A stretch of DNA of 64,000 nt from Pollenia angustigena (lineage: Eukaryota > Arthropoda > Insecta > Diptera > Polleniidae), in assembly GCA_930367215.1 (NCBI GenBank), contig OV884059.1, positions 224,563,803-224,627,802 on the forward strand, given 5' to 3'. This document shows positions 1 through 10,687 of this stretch, one piece after another. The position numbers and the translations under genes are program-made. Numbering within the stretch: the stretch's first letter is position 1; every line of letters begins with the position of its first letter. The notes under the pieces are model-generated. The model did no database searches. It saw only the letters and a list, made by a program, of their open reading frames with translations, and was not told where the DNA came from.

Positions 1-654
1 ATAAATTAAATAGCCAATTCTTATGTAAGGAAAATTAAATAAATTTGCAAACTTTTTGGCAAAAATTTCAGATTTATAACGTGAACGTGGCAGCATTTGG
101 TACAATTTTTGGTCCTTCCACATTCTTCCGCAAATGTGGAAAGAATTTTTTAATGTAACAGAGTTTTGATGTTCACTGGAAAATTTATCTTTGCAAGTAA
201 TTCGTTTTTTAAAGATTATTTAAAAATTAATAATTTAAACTGTTTTGATATTAATATTAAAACGGATTTATTAAAAATGTCAAACTCAAATATTTGTATA
301 TAGAATATATTTAATTATAAGAAAGATAAAAAAAACTTTATATTTAACTACAGTTTCTTTGTAAAAAGTTTATTTTGATTGATTCTTTTGAAATTTCATA
401 AGTTATAAACATTAGATAATTCTGAATTGTTCTTATTTGTAAATAAGAATATGTTTTATTGTATTTAAAATAGGTATTTTTAATTTGCCAATTTTTTTAT
501 ATTAAAGTGCCGATAATGCCGATTTTTTTTTTTTTAAATATGCCGATTTTTTATCAAAATTATCTGGCACCCCTGGCAAGAAACCACATGCATTAATACA
601 TACACATGTTTGCTGTTTTTGCCAGCCAAAGTGTGTGTGTGTGTGTGTGTTTGT
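1..654. other. AT-rich intergenic DNA, no gene seen
   Basis: Long A and T runs with no open frame of coding character on either strand. It ends in a (GT)n microsatellite at 631-650. I see nothing else in it. Confidence 0.6.
631..650. repeat. (GT)n microsatellite
   Basis: Ten uninterrupted GT dinucleotides, followed by a T-rich run. The ORFs crossing it are by-products of the repeat. Confidence 0.9.
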
Positions 655-675
655 GTTTTTTTTTTTCGTTGAAAC

Positions 676-1244
676 CAGGGCTGTCAGACTTGAGGATTTT
701 ATGCGAGCAAAAAGGACAAAGAATGTCTTTTGGGGATTGGGGATTTTTTTGGGGATTTAAAAAAAAATTCGGGCATTTTTTTGGTGATTTCACACTCTTT
801 TTATATATTTTCCCTTTTATTATTTATGCTTATTTTTCTTTGTCTCGTATTAAAAATATGAAAAAAAAGTAGCAAAACTTTTATCTTACTCTTATCAACA
901 ACTTATACGGTGTAAAAGGTCCTTATTAAGATTATCATTTTAGTTAAAAGGTAGTGTTAAAGGTACTTTATAAATTTATGTTATTTTTCCTTCAGGGTAC
1001 AAACAAAATAAAATAATTTTTTTTTACAAAAAATTTTTATTTGGGGATTTTTGGGGATTTCTAATTAAAATTTTTCTTACTATTTTTACTTAAAAAAAAA
1101 AAAAAAAATTTAAATTTGGTCAGAAAAAAAAAGCAAACAGAAAAATATTTACTTAATAAAGGTTTTTTTTCTTAATTTGGGGATTTTTGGGGATATTTTT
1201 TTAATTTTTTTGGGGACAAGGAAAAAAAGTACCTGGCAGCCCTA
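676..1244. mobile_element. hAT-type MITE, 8-bp target duplication GTTGAAAC
   Basis: Ends are CAGGGCTG...CAGCCCTA, flanked on both sides by GTTGAAAC (668-675 and 1245-1252). The interior repeats GGGGATTTTTGGGGAT motifs with A/T runs and encodes nothing. The 8-bp duplication and CAGGG-type ends are typical of hAT elements. A fragment of the same family lies inverted at about 18957-19035. Confidence 0.85.
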
Positions 1245-1468
1245 GTTGAAACCGGTTTTTGGTATTTTTTTAAATTGATTTCGTTTTGTTTTCAAACAAT
1301 TTGTGTGCAAATAACCTACGTAAGAGCGATTGGGACCAATTGCGTAATTGTAGGGCAGCAGTATGTGTTTTATTTTTGTAAAAATTAAACTATATCGATT
1401 TGCACCGAATTATAATTCCATTTTTTAGATTATTTAATTACGTACTTACCATGTGTGTATGTATACAT

Positions 1469-1590
1469 TAGGGCGGGTCGATTTGTATGGATGAAAAAAA
1501 AAAATTAAAAATCGTATAACAAAAACGCAATATACATAAAATTCTAAGAAAATTCTCCGAAGAAACCATGGGTCTAAAATACCATTTCAA
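1469..1590 (+). repeat. Left end of TAGGGYGGGT repeat family (family A)
   Basis: Begins TAGGGCGGGTCGATTTGTAT and runs to AGAAACCATGGGTCTAAAAT. The same end occurs at 22578, inverted at 26862 and 14511, and more diverged at 53734. It abuts the P-transposase fragment at 1589, so this copy is truncated or the junction is a rearrangement. Confidence 0.6.
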
Positions 1591-1875
1591 ATTTTATTGA
1601 CACATTCACAGAGTTAAAGCTGTCGGCACTTTCATCAAAATATGCTTCATTTTCCTGGTATATATCTGCGATATCTATCAAGGGGGTTGGATTATTAGGT
1701 GATATACTGTCATTAACTTCTAAAATGTTTTGAAAGTCAAGTGGAAAAAATGTTGCGTCGTCTTCTGCACAATTTTTTGAGGAACTAAATTGCATTATTT
1801 TTAAAGATAAAAGCTTGGCCATTGCGATGTTGAATACGTGAACAGAAGGGTTTTTACAATGGCCACCTTTGGCGC
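1589..1875 (-). pseudogene. P-element-like transposase fragment (minus)
   Basis: A frame of about 80 codons on the minus strand encodes MAKLLSLKIMQFSSSKNCAE followed by an acidic stretch ending DESADSFNSVNVSI. It is essentially identical to the segment at about 4430-4700 on the plus strand, which has clear P-transposase context. Upstream the shared sequence runs back to the GGHCKNP region. It is only an internal piece of the C-terminal half and cannot be functional. Confidence 0.7.
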
Positions 1876-1884
1876 AATCTTAAT

Positions 1885-2715
1885 TATAAAAAAGAGTAAT
1901 TTTTGGGATTTCAGTATTTTGGTCATAACTCTGCTATTTCTTAACCGATTTGACAGATTTATATACCAACGTGTTAAAGAAGAAATTTGCCAGTTATTTT
2001 GGCTATAAAACGTGGACTCGGGAAGATCTATGGCTCCCGAAAATGGGTATTTTTCAAAAAAAAATTAATATTTTGGTCATAACTTTTTCGTATCTGAACC
2101 GATTTTCCCGAGTTTTTCAGAAAATATTTTCTATTAAAAATTTTCGATCTTCTGATATATGAGGCGTAACCATAGGTCATATAACAGTCAAAAAATTCAG
2201 GTTTTTATACAATTTTTAATACTTTTTATATGAGAGGTACCACGCCTACTTCTCCAATACCGCCCACATTTTGTAGGATGGTGTATATTTATAACCTAAA
2301 TGTTTGTACCTAATTTTAAAGCTTTGGCTCTTGCCGTTCTCCAGATATCCAGAAAAACAAAATACAAATACAACAACCACAAGGGTTTTTTTTGGAAAAA
2401 TTAGAGGCAGTCGTGGTTTTTTGGTCATATCTCAGCCATTGTTGGACCGATCTGGCTGAATTTCAATAGCAAGAAATGGTGGACCATATATGACATTAAT
2501 GTAAAACAATGTAGCCGCTATCATGTCTGGAGTCTCCGGAAAACACATATCAAACGTAAGACAGACAGACGGACGGACGGATATCGTTAAATCAACTTCT
2601 CTCCTCATAAGGACCCAGAATATATATACTTTATAGGGTCTAAGATCAATATTGTAGAAATTACAAACGGAATGACAAACTTATATATACCCTTTTCCAC
2701 CTGTGGTGAAGGGTA
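1885..2715 (+). repeat. TATACCC-type interspersed repeat (family B), copy 1
   Basis: Non-coding repeat of about 830 bp. It contains ATTTTGGTCATAACTCTGCT, a CGGACGGACGGATATCGTT tract and the end signature TATATACCCTTTTCCACCTG...GAAGGGTATAAA. A second direct copy follows immediately (2716-3552), and inverted copies lie at 20698-22560. The repeated phrase ending in CCGATTT recurs several times inside each copy. Family name not recognised; no coding capacity. Confidence 0.75.
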
Positions 2716-3552
2716 TAAAAAGAGCAATTTTTGGGATTTCAGTATTTTGGTGTTAACTCTGCTATTTCTTAACCGATTTTACAGATTTATATATCGACGT
2801 GTTAAAGAAGAAATTTGCCAGTTATTTTGGCTATAAAACGTGGACTCGGGAAGATCTATGGTTCCTGAAAATGGGTATTTTTCAAAAAAAAAAAATAATA
2901 TTTTGGTCATAACTTTTTCGTATCTGAACCGATTTTCCCTAGTTTTTCAGAAAATATTTTCTATTTAAAATTTCCGATCTTCTGACATATAAGGCGTAAC
3001 CATAGGTCATATTACAGTCAAAAAATGTAGGTTTTTATACAATTTTTAATACTTTTTGTATGAGAGTTACCACGCCTACTTCTCCAATCCCGCCCACATT
3101 TTGTAGGATGGTGTATATTTATAACCTAAATGTTTGTACCTAATTTTAAAACTTTGGATTTTGCCGTTCCCAGATATACAGAAAAAAGTAATACAAATAC
3201 AACAACCACAAGGGATTTTTTGGAAAAATTAGAGGCAGTCGTGGTTTTTTGGTCATATCTCAGCCATTGTTGGACCGATCTGGCTGAATTTCAATAGCAA
3301 GAAATGGTGGACTATATGTGACATAAATGTAAAACAAAAGAGCCGCTATCATGTCTGGAGTCTGCGGAAAACACATATCAAACGTAAGACGGACAGACGG
3401 ACGGACGGATATCGTTAAATCAACTTCTCTCCTCATAAGGACCCAGAATATATATACTTTATAGGGTCTAATATCAATATTGTAGAAATTACAAACGGAA
3501 TGACAAACTTATATATACCCTTTTCCACCTGTGGTGGAGGGTATAAAAAGAG
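2716..3552 (+). repeat. TATACCC-type interspersed repeat (family B), copy 2
   Basis: A direct tandem copy of 1885-2715 with scattered substitutions and small indels, ending with the same GTGGTGGAGGGTATAAAAAG terminus. Head-to-tail arrangement suggests unequal exchange or tandem insertion at the preferred terminus. Confidence 0.75.
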
Positions 3553-3639
3553 TGTTTTTTTCTTACTATTTACTATGAGTATTTATTAATTTTACTTATG
3601 AGCTCTTTGCAAGTTGTATGGTTTAAAATTTTAACTTTT

Positions 3640-4195
3640 TCAGTACTTGATAATTTGTATTTGTAAGTTTCCCATGTGGAATGCTTCCGTAATAATAATA
3701 AGAACTAGTAAATTAAGCATCTCCATCCTGTGTTTATAACATACGTCATTCTCCTCAAGCCAAAAAGAATAAATTGAATTTTTGGTACAACTCACGCATT
3801 GCTCAGCAATAAATTTTTTTATGCCTTTCATTTCTTTATTTTGTAAAAATATTTTTTCAAAGACCTTTATGTAAATGAATTTTACAAACTTAAAAAAATA
3901 AGTCAGCGGGGGCACACAAACCTCCAAAGTCGGATTCTTTTTGATATTTTTTTGCATGAACAAACTTTTCTGAAGGATATGACAAAATTTGCGCTGGTTT
4001 TATTATATCCATACGACATTTAACGCATGATATTCTTTGTGCTAAGTAACCAACAAAATATCGACTCGATGTTAATTCTATTGGCACATTGTTGGATTTA
4101 AAAGAATCGGCATCTTCATTAAAATATTCTTCATTTTCATTGTATATACATATCGGCGATTTCTATTTCAGGGGTGTGAGTACTCTCTGATGTAC
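3640..4195 (-). pseudogene. P-element-like transposase C-terminal fragment (minus), frameshifted
   Basis: The minus strand encodes IELTSSRYFVGYLAQRISC, VKCRMDIIKPAQIL and later EQCVSCTKNSIYSFWLEEN. These correspond residue for residue, with divergence, to the plus-strand fragment at 4208-5156. The pattern of an ITSSRYF-like block, paired cysteines and a C-terminal cysteine block is that of the RNase H/C-terminal region of P-element/THAP9-type transposases. A frameshift near 3890-3965 splits it. It lies head-to-head with 4208-5156, and the break at about 4196-4207 marks the inversion junction. Confidence 0.65.
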
Positions 4196-4207
4196 TGCCA
4201 GTACTCG

Positions 4208-5156
4208 ATAGCTACTTTGACTGTTTTAATAGTAAAAATTTCAATGATCCCAACCCGCTGAAGCGTGGGTTAAGGCTTAATAATAAAACTTGTGAAGTTG
4301 TGAAGTGAAGTACTTGTGAAGTATCGTTAACCGAGGAAATGTTACAAGAAAATTCTAATTTACTTACCATTTTAACCAGCCGTTTTAACCAAGGCCCATT
4401 AGAAAACGTATTTTCATATGTACGCGCCAAAGGTGGCCATTGTAAAAACCCTTCTGTTCACGTATTCAACATCGCAATGGCCAAGCTTTTATCTTTAAAA
4501 ATAATGCAATTTAGTTCCTCAAAAAATTGTGCAGAAGACGACGCAACATTTTTTCCACTTGACTTTCAAAACATTTTAGAAGTTAATGACAGTATATCAC
4601 CTAATAATCCAACCCCCTTGATAGATATCGCAGATATATACCAGGAAAATGAAGCATATTTTGATGAAAGTGCCGACAGCTTTAACTCTGTGAATGTGTC
4701 AATAGAACTTACTTCTAGTCGATATTTCATTGGCTACATAGCGCAACGAGTATCCTGCACTAAATGCCGAATGGATATGATTAAACCATTTCAAATTTTA
4801 ACATACCCATCAGAAATGTATATCCATACGAAAAACTATGAAAATTAATCTGATTTTGGAACATACCCTCTGATTTGTTTTTCGAAATAAACAAAATTAA
4901 CATAAAAGTTTTCGAAAATTTATTTTTAAAGAACAGAGCAATGAAACACACAAAAAAAGTTATTATGGAGCAGTGCGTAGAATGTACTTATAATACCATT
5001 TATTCGTTTTGGTTTGACGAGAAAAATGATTGTTACAACCATAGATTGGAATTTTTAAATTTGCTTATACTGGTATTACTAAGAAAGCATTCCTCTTGGG
5101 AGACATATAAATACAAAACTTCGAATGCTGAAAAAGCTAAAATTTTAAAATATTAA
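4208..5156 (+). pseudogene. P-element-like transposase C-terminal half (plus), broken
   Basis: Reading from FDCFNSKNFNDPNPLK (4208) through TSRFNQGPLENVFSYVRAKG, a hallmark block of P-element transposases, to ELTSSRYFIGYIAQRVSC with CTKCRM, and then a second frame holding EQCVECTYNTIYSFWFDEK (4875-5156). A TGA or TAG-type stop interrupts it upstream of 4339, and a stop plus frameshift at 4848-4875 splits the C-terminus. Known family role: DNA cutting and pasting with 8-bp duplications. This copy lacks the THAP DNA-binding domain and most of the catalytic core, so it is dead. The hAT MITE at 5164 inserted exactly at its stop codon. Confidence 0.75.
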
Positions 5157-5163
5157 TAGGTAT

Positions 5164-6336
5164 TAGGGATGCCAATCGGGACTGGTTTTCGCAAATCCCG
5201 GGATTCGGGATTTAAAAAAATCAAATCCCGGGATCCCGGGATTTTTCGGGATCCCGGGATTTTACGGGATCCCGGGATTTTCCGGGATATCGGGATTTTT
5301 CGGGATTCGGGGTTTTTGAAAATTAGAAGATAAATGCTTTTTATAGATATTTATTAAAAAAAAAAGTCATTAAAAGCGGTTTACAAGCAAAAGTTTTATA
5401 TTAATTTGTTATTTTAAATTTAAAGATAATGTTATATATATATTACTTACATTAAAAATTGTGATTTTTTCTTAATTAATGATTGATTTAATTAAAAATA
5501 TGATAATAAAAAACAGCGTACGATTTCTAACAATTTGTTAATTGATTCAACTAAAAAATAATTACCATAAAATTTATATTTTATTCAATTACCTCAGTTG
5601 ATCCAAATTAATTTAAAACAATATTATATATATTGTAATTGAATAGAGCAAACTTGTATGTAATTGATTTATTTGTAAGATTCTATTCAAATTTTTATTA
5701 AGTAATTAATTAATTCGAAATTAATTATCAAAATCAATTTATTTAGTTAACCAAAAAATCTAATTTAAAAAAAAACATTTTTATACCCACCACAAAGTGG
5801 TAGGAATTGTGTAGTGTTTAGTTATGTATAATCGCTCCATAAATTGCCGTAGTTCCTATGCCTACTCTCGTGCAACACTTTTATATTTCTAGCCCTGTGA
5901 AGAGTAAAGTTTTAATGTAGAATTTGGTGCACCATTGGAATGTTTTGTTCATTTGAAAAGACATTTTTTTCCTTTATTCATTTTCTTCTTTAATTATTTT
6001 CTTCACTACTCGTTAAAATTTCTTTATAATTGTTGGACATGCTTAAAACAAACAAAGCTTAACTTTTTTGTTTCGTTTTTAATGACAGTATTAACAGAAA
6101 TAATCAAGTAAATATTAAAGATCAGTATTTTGTTCCCTATGCTCTCAAGGGGGAATGTAAAGATGAATTTCTTTTTATAATAAAAGGTAAAGCAAGAAAA
6201 TTTTGTTAACAATTTCGGGATTAACTAAATCCCGAAAATCCCGGGATTACAAAATTTAAATCCCGGGATTCGGGATTTACTGAATCCCGAAAATCCCGGG
6301 ATTTTCGGGATCGGGATTTCGGGATTGGCATCCCTA
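5164..6336. mobile_element. hAT-type MITE, 8-bp target duplication ATAGGTAT
   Basis: Ends are TAGGGATGCCAATCGGGA and TCGGGATTGGCATCCCTA, flanked by ATAGGTAT (5156-5163 and 6337-6344). Both subterminal zones are packed with copies of CCCGGGATT in alternating orientation, while the middle is AT-rich with no credible gene. The subterminal motif arrays look like transposase-binding clusters. Inserted into the 3' end of the P-like fragment, so it is younger than that fragment. Confidence 0.88.
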
Positions 6337-6654
6337 ATAGGTATGTACTTGTCGTATTACTCGTCATTATAATCCTATCGTTAATAATTTTGTAGATCTA
6401 ATTATGCTTTTGCTGATCCGTGTACGAGGCCATGTCATCAATATAATTATTTGTCTGAATTTGTTGATTATTATTTAAGTTGTTTAAGTTGCTGTAAAAT
6501 ATAACACTTTTTACATAAATAAATAAAAATAAAAGTATAATATGCGAACAATTTTAATAATATGGCTTTGATTTTATTGGATTTCATTCTATATATTGTA
6601 AGTAGCGAAATCCACATATTTTTTTTGTCCTATCCTGATCCTGCGAAGCTCTTC

Positions 6655-6766
6655 GCTTGTTTGAAGGAAAGAAACCAGAGTATCTAACGGGAATCGAACC
6701 CGCAACCCCAGCGCTGATCGACTAGCTCACTACCAACTAGCCTACCGGGGCTAGTTGGTAGTGCTT
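6655..6766 (-). repeat. tRNA-derived (SINE-like) sequence with a terminal hairpin
   Basis: On the minus strand: a box-A-like TAGGCTAGTTGG, a D-arm-like GCT/AGC pair, and a strong box B with T-arm GCGGG-TTCGATT-CCCGT. The anticodon stem does not pair and the acceptor 3' side does not match, so it is not a functional tRNA gene. At the 5' edge, CACTACCAACTAGCC and GGCTAGTTGGTAGTG form a perfect 15-bp stem around a 6-nt loop (about 6730-6765). Best read as a tRNA-derived SINE head with a fold-back duplication of its start. Confidence 0.5.
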
Positions 6767-6890
6767 ATTGTTTTCTATTGTAAAAACATTTGTGCAGACC
6801 TTTAAAAGAATTTTACAAACTTCAAAAAGTAACACGGAAGGAGCACACAAACTTCCAAAGCCTGAATCTGTTGCATAATTTGTGATAATA
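6767..6890 (-). pseudogene. Short P-element-like transposase fragment (minus)
   Basis: The minus-strand frame DSGFGSLCAPSVLLFEVCKI matches, with divergence, the SDFGGLCAPADLFFKFVKF segment of the fragment at 3640-4195. It ends where the tRNA-like repeat begins. It is too short to function and is evidence that the composite contained at least three diverged P-like copies. Confidence 0.5.
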
Positions 6891-7468
6891 ATTTGTTGTA
6901 ATAATAAATAAAATTGGATTCTTCGGCGGAAACGATTTAATAATTTTTCAAATAATACAATTTTAATAAAAATAAAATTGAAAGAAATTACGTTCATATA
7001 CATCAAACTGGTGGCAAATTTTTATGAAAATTAAAAGTATTTTGATTATCATCAAATTCACATTGAACCATACTTGTGAGTTTTTTATTACTAACACAAT
7101 TTCAAAATTGTGAGTTTGATGAGGCATGTTAATGTGTGGCCATGTCGCTTTAAAAAATATAAAATATCTTTTATGAACAAAGCAGTTTATTCTTTCAGAA
7201 AAATTATTTTTTATACTATGCCTACAATTGTTTAAATTTAGACAATAACAGCATTTGAACCTCGGTGCGAATCGATATAATTTCATCTGTACAACAATAA
7301 AACACATATTATTGCCCTACAATTAAAATCTGTGACATTTGCTTTAACGTAGGTTATTTGCACAGAAATGGAATGCAAACAAAACATCTTTTATTATTTA
7401 AATGTGTTTTCAACGAGAAAACCAGATTTCTTTTAGTTTGTTTTTATTTTTTTAATGCAATGTATACA

Positions 7469-8405
7469 CCCTGCAAATAAAATTGGACCACCTGATCCAT
7501 TTTGATAAAATGGACTACTCCATGGACTGGTCCGATGTAATGCAAGCATGGATCATGTCATTGTTAAAGAGTGTTTGTAGTGAGACGACATGTCTTCGTT
7601 TTTTAACGACATGCTTTCGTTTTTAAACGACTTCAAAACTAATCCTCTTGAGTATACCATGGAGTAGTTTTAAAACTGCTCCTAAGTGGTCCAAAGGTGG
7701 GTTATATGGTCCTCTCCTAGGACATCGTAATGTTAAATAGACCAGGTTTTTCCATACGTTTGGGTTAGTTTTGGACTAGTCCTGGTCCCTCGTGGACTAC
7801 TCTTTACACGCGTGTTTGGACTGGTCCTATCCCTGTCGGACATTCAGTTAACTTTAAATTAACTGAAAGCTAACTATTTCTCAAGTAGTGGTGGTTGACA
7901 CTTGCATTACTTTTATATGGAATTAACTAACTATTTTAACATTGCGATGTCCTAGGAAGTAGTCAATTGTACTCTGCATTACTTTCAGTTAACTTTAAAG
8001 TTAGTTACCTAGCCGTAAACTTGAAGTTATCTTTTTGAAGCTAGCTATAAACTTACTACTTTAAGTTGGGTTTTTTTAAATTAACTATTTTATTAAAATT
8101 GTATTTAGTTATTTTATTTAATTTTCTAATTATACTATAACCTGGCCATTACCGATTACCAATTTCTACTCCGTAAATTGTAATAATGGCCCTAAATAAT
8201 TAAATCTCTTGTGGATCTTGCAGCCGTTTGTTTGCCAATCGACTTGGCTCTCTATACTTAAAATTCACAGTTTTTGTATGCACTTTGGTAAATGAGAATT
8301 TAGCATTGCTTAGTAGTTGGCTTTAAGTTAGTCTATACAAGCTAACTAAAAGTTGGCTTTTTATGTAGTTAGCTACTCATTTGACGGCAGGGATTATTTG
8401 CAGGG
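7469..8405 (-). mobile_element. CCCTGCAAATAA MITE (family C), copy interrupted by another MITE
   Basis: Starts CCCTGCAAATAAAATTGGAC and ends TTATTTGCAGGG at 8405, with CA on both flanks. The body matches the intact 374-bp copies at 15709, 16083 and 59208 (opposite strand). It is split at 7830 by a 562-bp element. No coding capacity: the frames that run through it recur in every copy only because the DNA is conserved. Confidence 0.85.
7831..8392. mobile_element. CCCTGTCGG...CGGCAGGG MITE nested in family C
   Basis: Ends CCCTGTCGGACA and TTTGACGGCAGGG, flanked by AT on each side. Removing the element and one AT restores the family C junction. The interior repeats AGTTAACTTTAA / AGTTAGCTT phrases in both orientations. 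Non-coding. Confidence 0.75.
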
Positions 8406-8713
8406 CACATACAAACACACACACTCGTGTGCACATACATATACGCTGATAAGTGAGAAAAGTTCTCTGAGAGCCACTGTTGCCAATTTAGAGATTTTCC
8501 CGCTAAATCTAGCGTTTTTGAAATGTCAATCGCGGGAAAAAATACGTTTTAGCGGTAAGCGGGAAATCTAGCGATTTTCAAAGAACTCTCAGCGGCTCAT
8601 TTTCGCTACAAAGACCTTTCTCAAATTAAAAATTTACAGATTGTTTACTTTTTCTTTTTGTTTTTCTGGCTAAAAACTTCTGGTTTATGTTCACGGTTTT
8701 AATTACTTTTATA

Positions 8714-8925
8714 CAGGGTGTTCTTGAAATCGAAAACGCATGAATTTAAAACGTCGTTTTTTAATAAGATTTCTGTGATAAATGAATTTTATGACAAATA
8801 TTTTACAAATATTTCTCTATTAAACAGAATTTCATAACAAAAATTATAAAAATTTGATTAAAAGTGTATTAAAAATAACTACCAAATTCTTGCATTTTGC
8901 GTTTTCGATTTCCAGAACACCCCTG
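8714..8925. mobile_element. Hairpin MITE CAGGGTGTTCTTGAAATC
   Basis: CAGGGTGTTCTTGAAATCGA at the left matches, inverted, TCGATTTCCAGAACACCCCTG at the right, and the pairing continues inward through GAAAACGCA/TGCGTTTTC. Nested in the hAT-type element. Non-coding. Confidence 0.7.
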
Positions 8926-8989
8926 ATAGTTTTAGTGAACTGAAGATTGTATATGACATTTTTTTTTTCGATTTTTAGTTAGTATTTTG

Positions 8990-9790
8990 TTAATCCTGTA
9001 TGTAACAATTCACAACTTTATCTCCGTCTGTCTATGCGTCTGTTGTCACTTTCAAACGACTCAGAAGGGAATATAAACATTGGCATCAAATTGTTTAGAA
9101 TTCACCTAAGCAGTTTGGGATTGCAGTCCAGCACAATCGGTTCTGTAGGAAAAGTGCTATAAATTAAAATGTGGAACAACCACACTAAAAACTAACATAA
9201 CTAGTGGCGGAATGCACATATTGATATAAGATTATGCACAAATTCGTTCCATATGACTAAAAATCATACTGTTAAATCGGTCCATAATTATTGATAGGAA
9301 AAAAGCTCTAGTGTGTCTAAAAACGTAACAAATAATGCTATTGTAATAAATTCGGTCCGCCACAGTTTAATATGGCTAGAAATCACGCTGTCAATTTTCG
9401 TGATTATCAGTCCATATTTTACCATAGGCCCTATAAAAAACCTTCTCTTGGAAAAAAGAACGTCTAAAGCCCTAAAAAATAATGCTATTTTTTAAATTTT
9501 GGTTTGTCACAGTTTTATATGACTGGAACTTACACTGTCAACTATCGTGCAGTCAATCCTTAACTTACCATAGGCCCCATATAAAGCATACTCTCGAAAA
9601 AAAGCTATAGAACGCGTAGAACCGTAAAGCTTTCAATCTATGTTCTATTATAATAACATTTGGTCAGTCAAAGTTTTACAAGACTATAAATTACTTGTTC
9701 AAATTTTGTAAAGATCAGCCCATAATTTACCATATGTCCCATATAAACCCACTTCGGAAATATTCTAACTGTAGGTGGAGGGTATCAAAG
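8990..9790 (-). repeat. TATACCC-like repeat, diverged
   Basis: Contains CTCCGTCTGTCTATGCGTCTG, then repeated phrases of the kind 'TATGACTAGAAATCACACTGTCAA ... ACCATAGGCCCTATA' at about 90-bp intervals, ending AGGTGGAGGGTATC. It resembles 24790-25180 (same ATATGACYRGAAATCA phrases). No coding capacity. Confidence 0.55.
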
Positions 9791-10062
9791 ATTCTCATAG
9801 ATGAATATATAACTCTAACTTATTTTCTTTTAAGAATAAAATGACAAGGGAAGTTGGAAACCATAGTATGTAACGTAATTGAGAGTCATATACCTTTAAA
9901 AAAGCAGCCTATATCTTGATTTATATAAAAAAAAAAATGTTTAGGTTTTAGCGGTATTTTTAAAAAAATTCCCGCTAAATTAAATATTTAGCGGTTTCTA
10001 GCGGTTTTGACGTCCGATTTGGCGGGAAATGCTCAAAAAAAGTTGGCAACAGTGCTGAGAGC

Positions 10063-10687
10063 AGTGATGTCAATTATGATTGTGTTGGTGAGATTACTCT
10101 TATCTCTTACATGCCCAGCGGGCGAAATATGCGGTTGCGAGGCCTATTGCGAGGCCTTATTAAAGACCTTTTCTAAGGGTCATCTATGTTCGATTAAATT
10201 GTTGGGAATCAGGTAAGGTATTAAAACTTACAAAACATTTTCATGAAAGGGCGATGCAAACACCGGGGCCAGCATTATGCGAGGAAATATAGTTCATGCT
10301 TCCATTCATTTTTCATCAGACCATTTAAAGTTAACTTACATTTATTGCTATGAAGACTTAAAAGCAATAAATAATAATACAATTATCGAAAAATGTTGAG
10401 TTATGGACAGACACAATCAGTTATTACTTAAATAAATTTAATTTGGAACCTCAGAAACTTTGCTTATTTTTTGGAAAAATTGCGCAGTTCACAATATTTG
10501 AAGTCTTTTTACAACCTAATACAATTCTTTCCAATATTTTTCGTTTTTTGCTCAACATACCTTTGCGAATTCTAACAATGAAAATTCATTTGCTCATACT
10601 AATGCAAATATTAAGTTTAAAAATATTCTGTAAGTATTTACCACCATTATAAAAAGAGAAGATTTTACTAGCCTATAATAAATACTT
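10063..10687. other. Intergenic DNA, no gene seen
   Basis: AT-rich except for a short GC-richer patch at about 10105-10170. I see no supportable gene, although it probably contains the 3' untranslated end of the hAT transposase that follows on the minus strand. Confidence 0.5.

Larger units (their letters stand above)
655..7440. mobile_element. P-superfamily-like composite element with inverted ends
   Basis: The sequence at about 1275-1410 recurs inverted at about 7250-7390. Both contain TGTGCAAATAACCTACGT, then TGTAGGGCA, TATGTGTTTTATT and ATCGATT(T/C)GCACCGA in the same order. The similarity continues outward to a shared TCGTTGAAA on the far side of the MITE at 676-1244. Between the ends lie four fragments of P-element-type transposase in both orientations, two TATACCC-type repeats, a hAT MITE and a tRNA-like repeat. 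I infer a dead P-like element enlarged by rearrangement and later insertions. I could not identify an 8-bp target duplication, so the outer boundaries are approximate. Confidence 0.5.
8475..10054. mobile_element. hAT-type element, 8-bp target duplication CTGAGAGC
   Basis: Ends CACTGTTGCCAA and TTGGCAACAGTG, flanked by CTGAGAGC (8467-8474 and 10055-10062). Subterminal zones carry GCGGGAAA/TTCCCGCTAAA motifs in both orientations. The interior holds a small hairpin MITE (8714-8925) and a TATACCC-like repeat (about 8990-9790) but no transposase. Confidence 0.88.

Noticed and set aside
6655..6735. Functional tRNA gene on the minus strand
   Set aside because: Box A and T-arm are good, but the anticodon stem and acceptor stem do not pair. 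Kept only as a tRNA-derived repeat.
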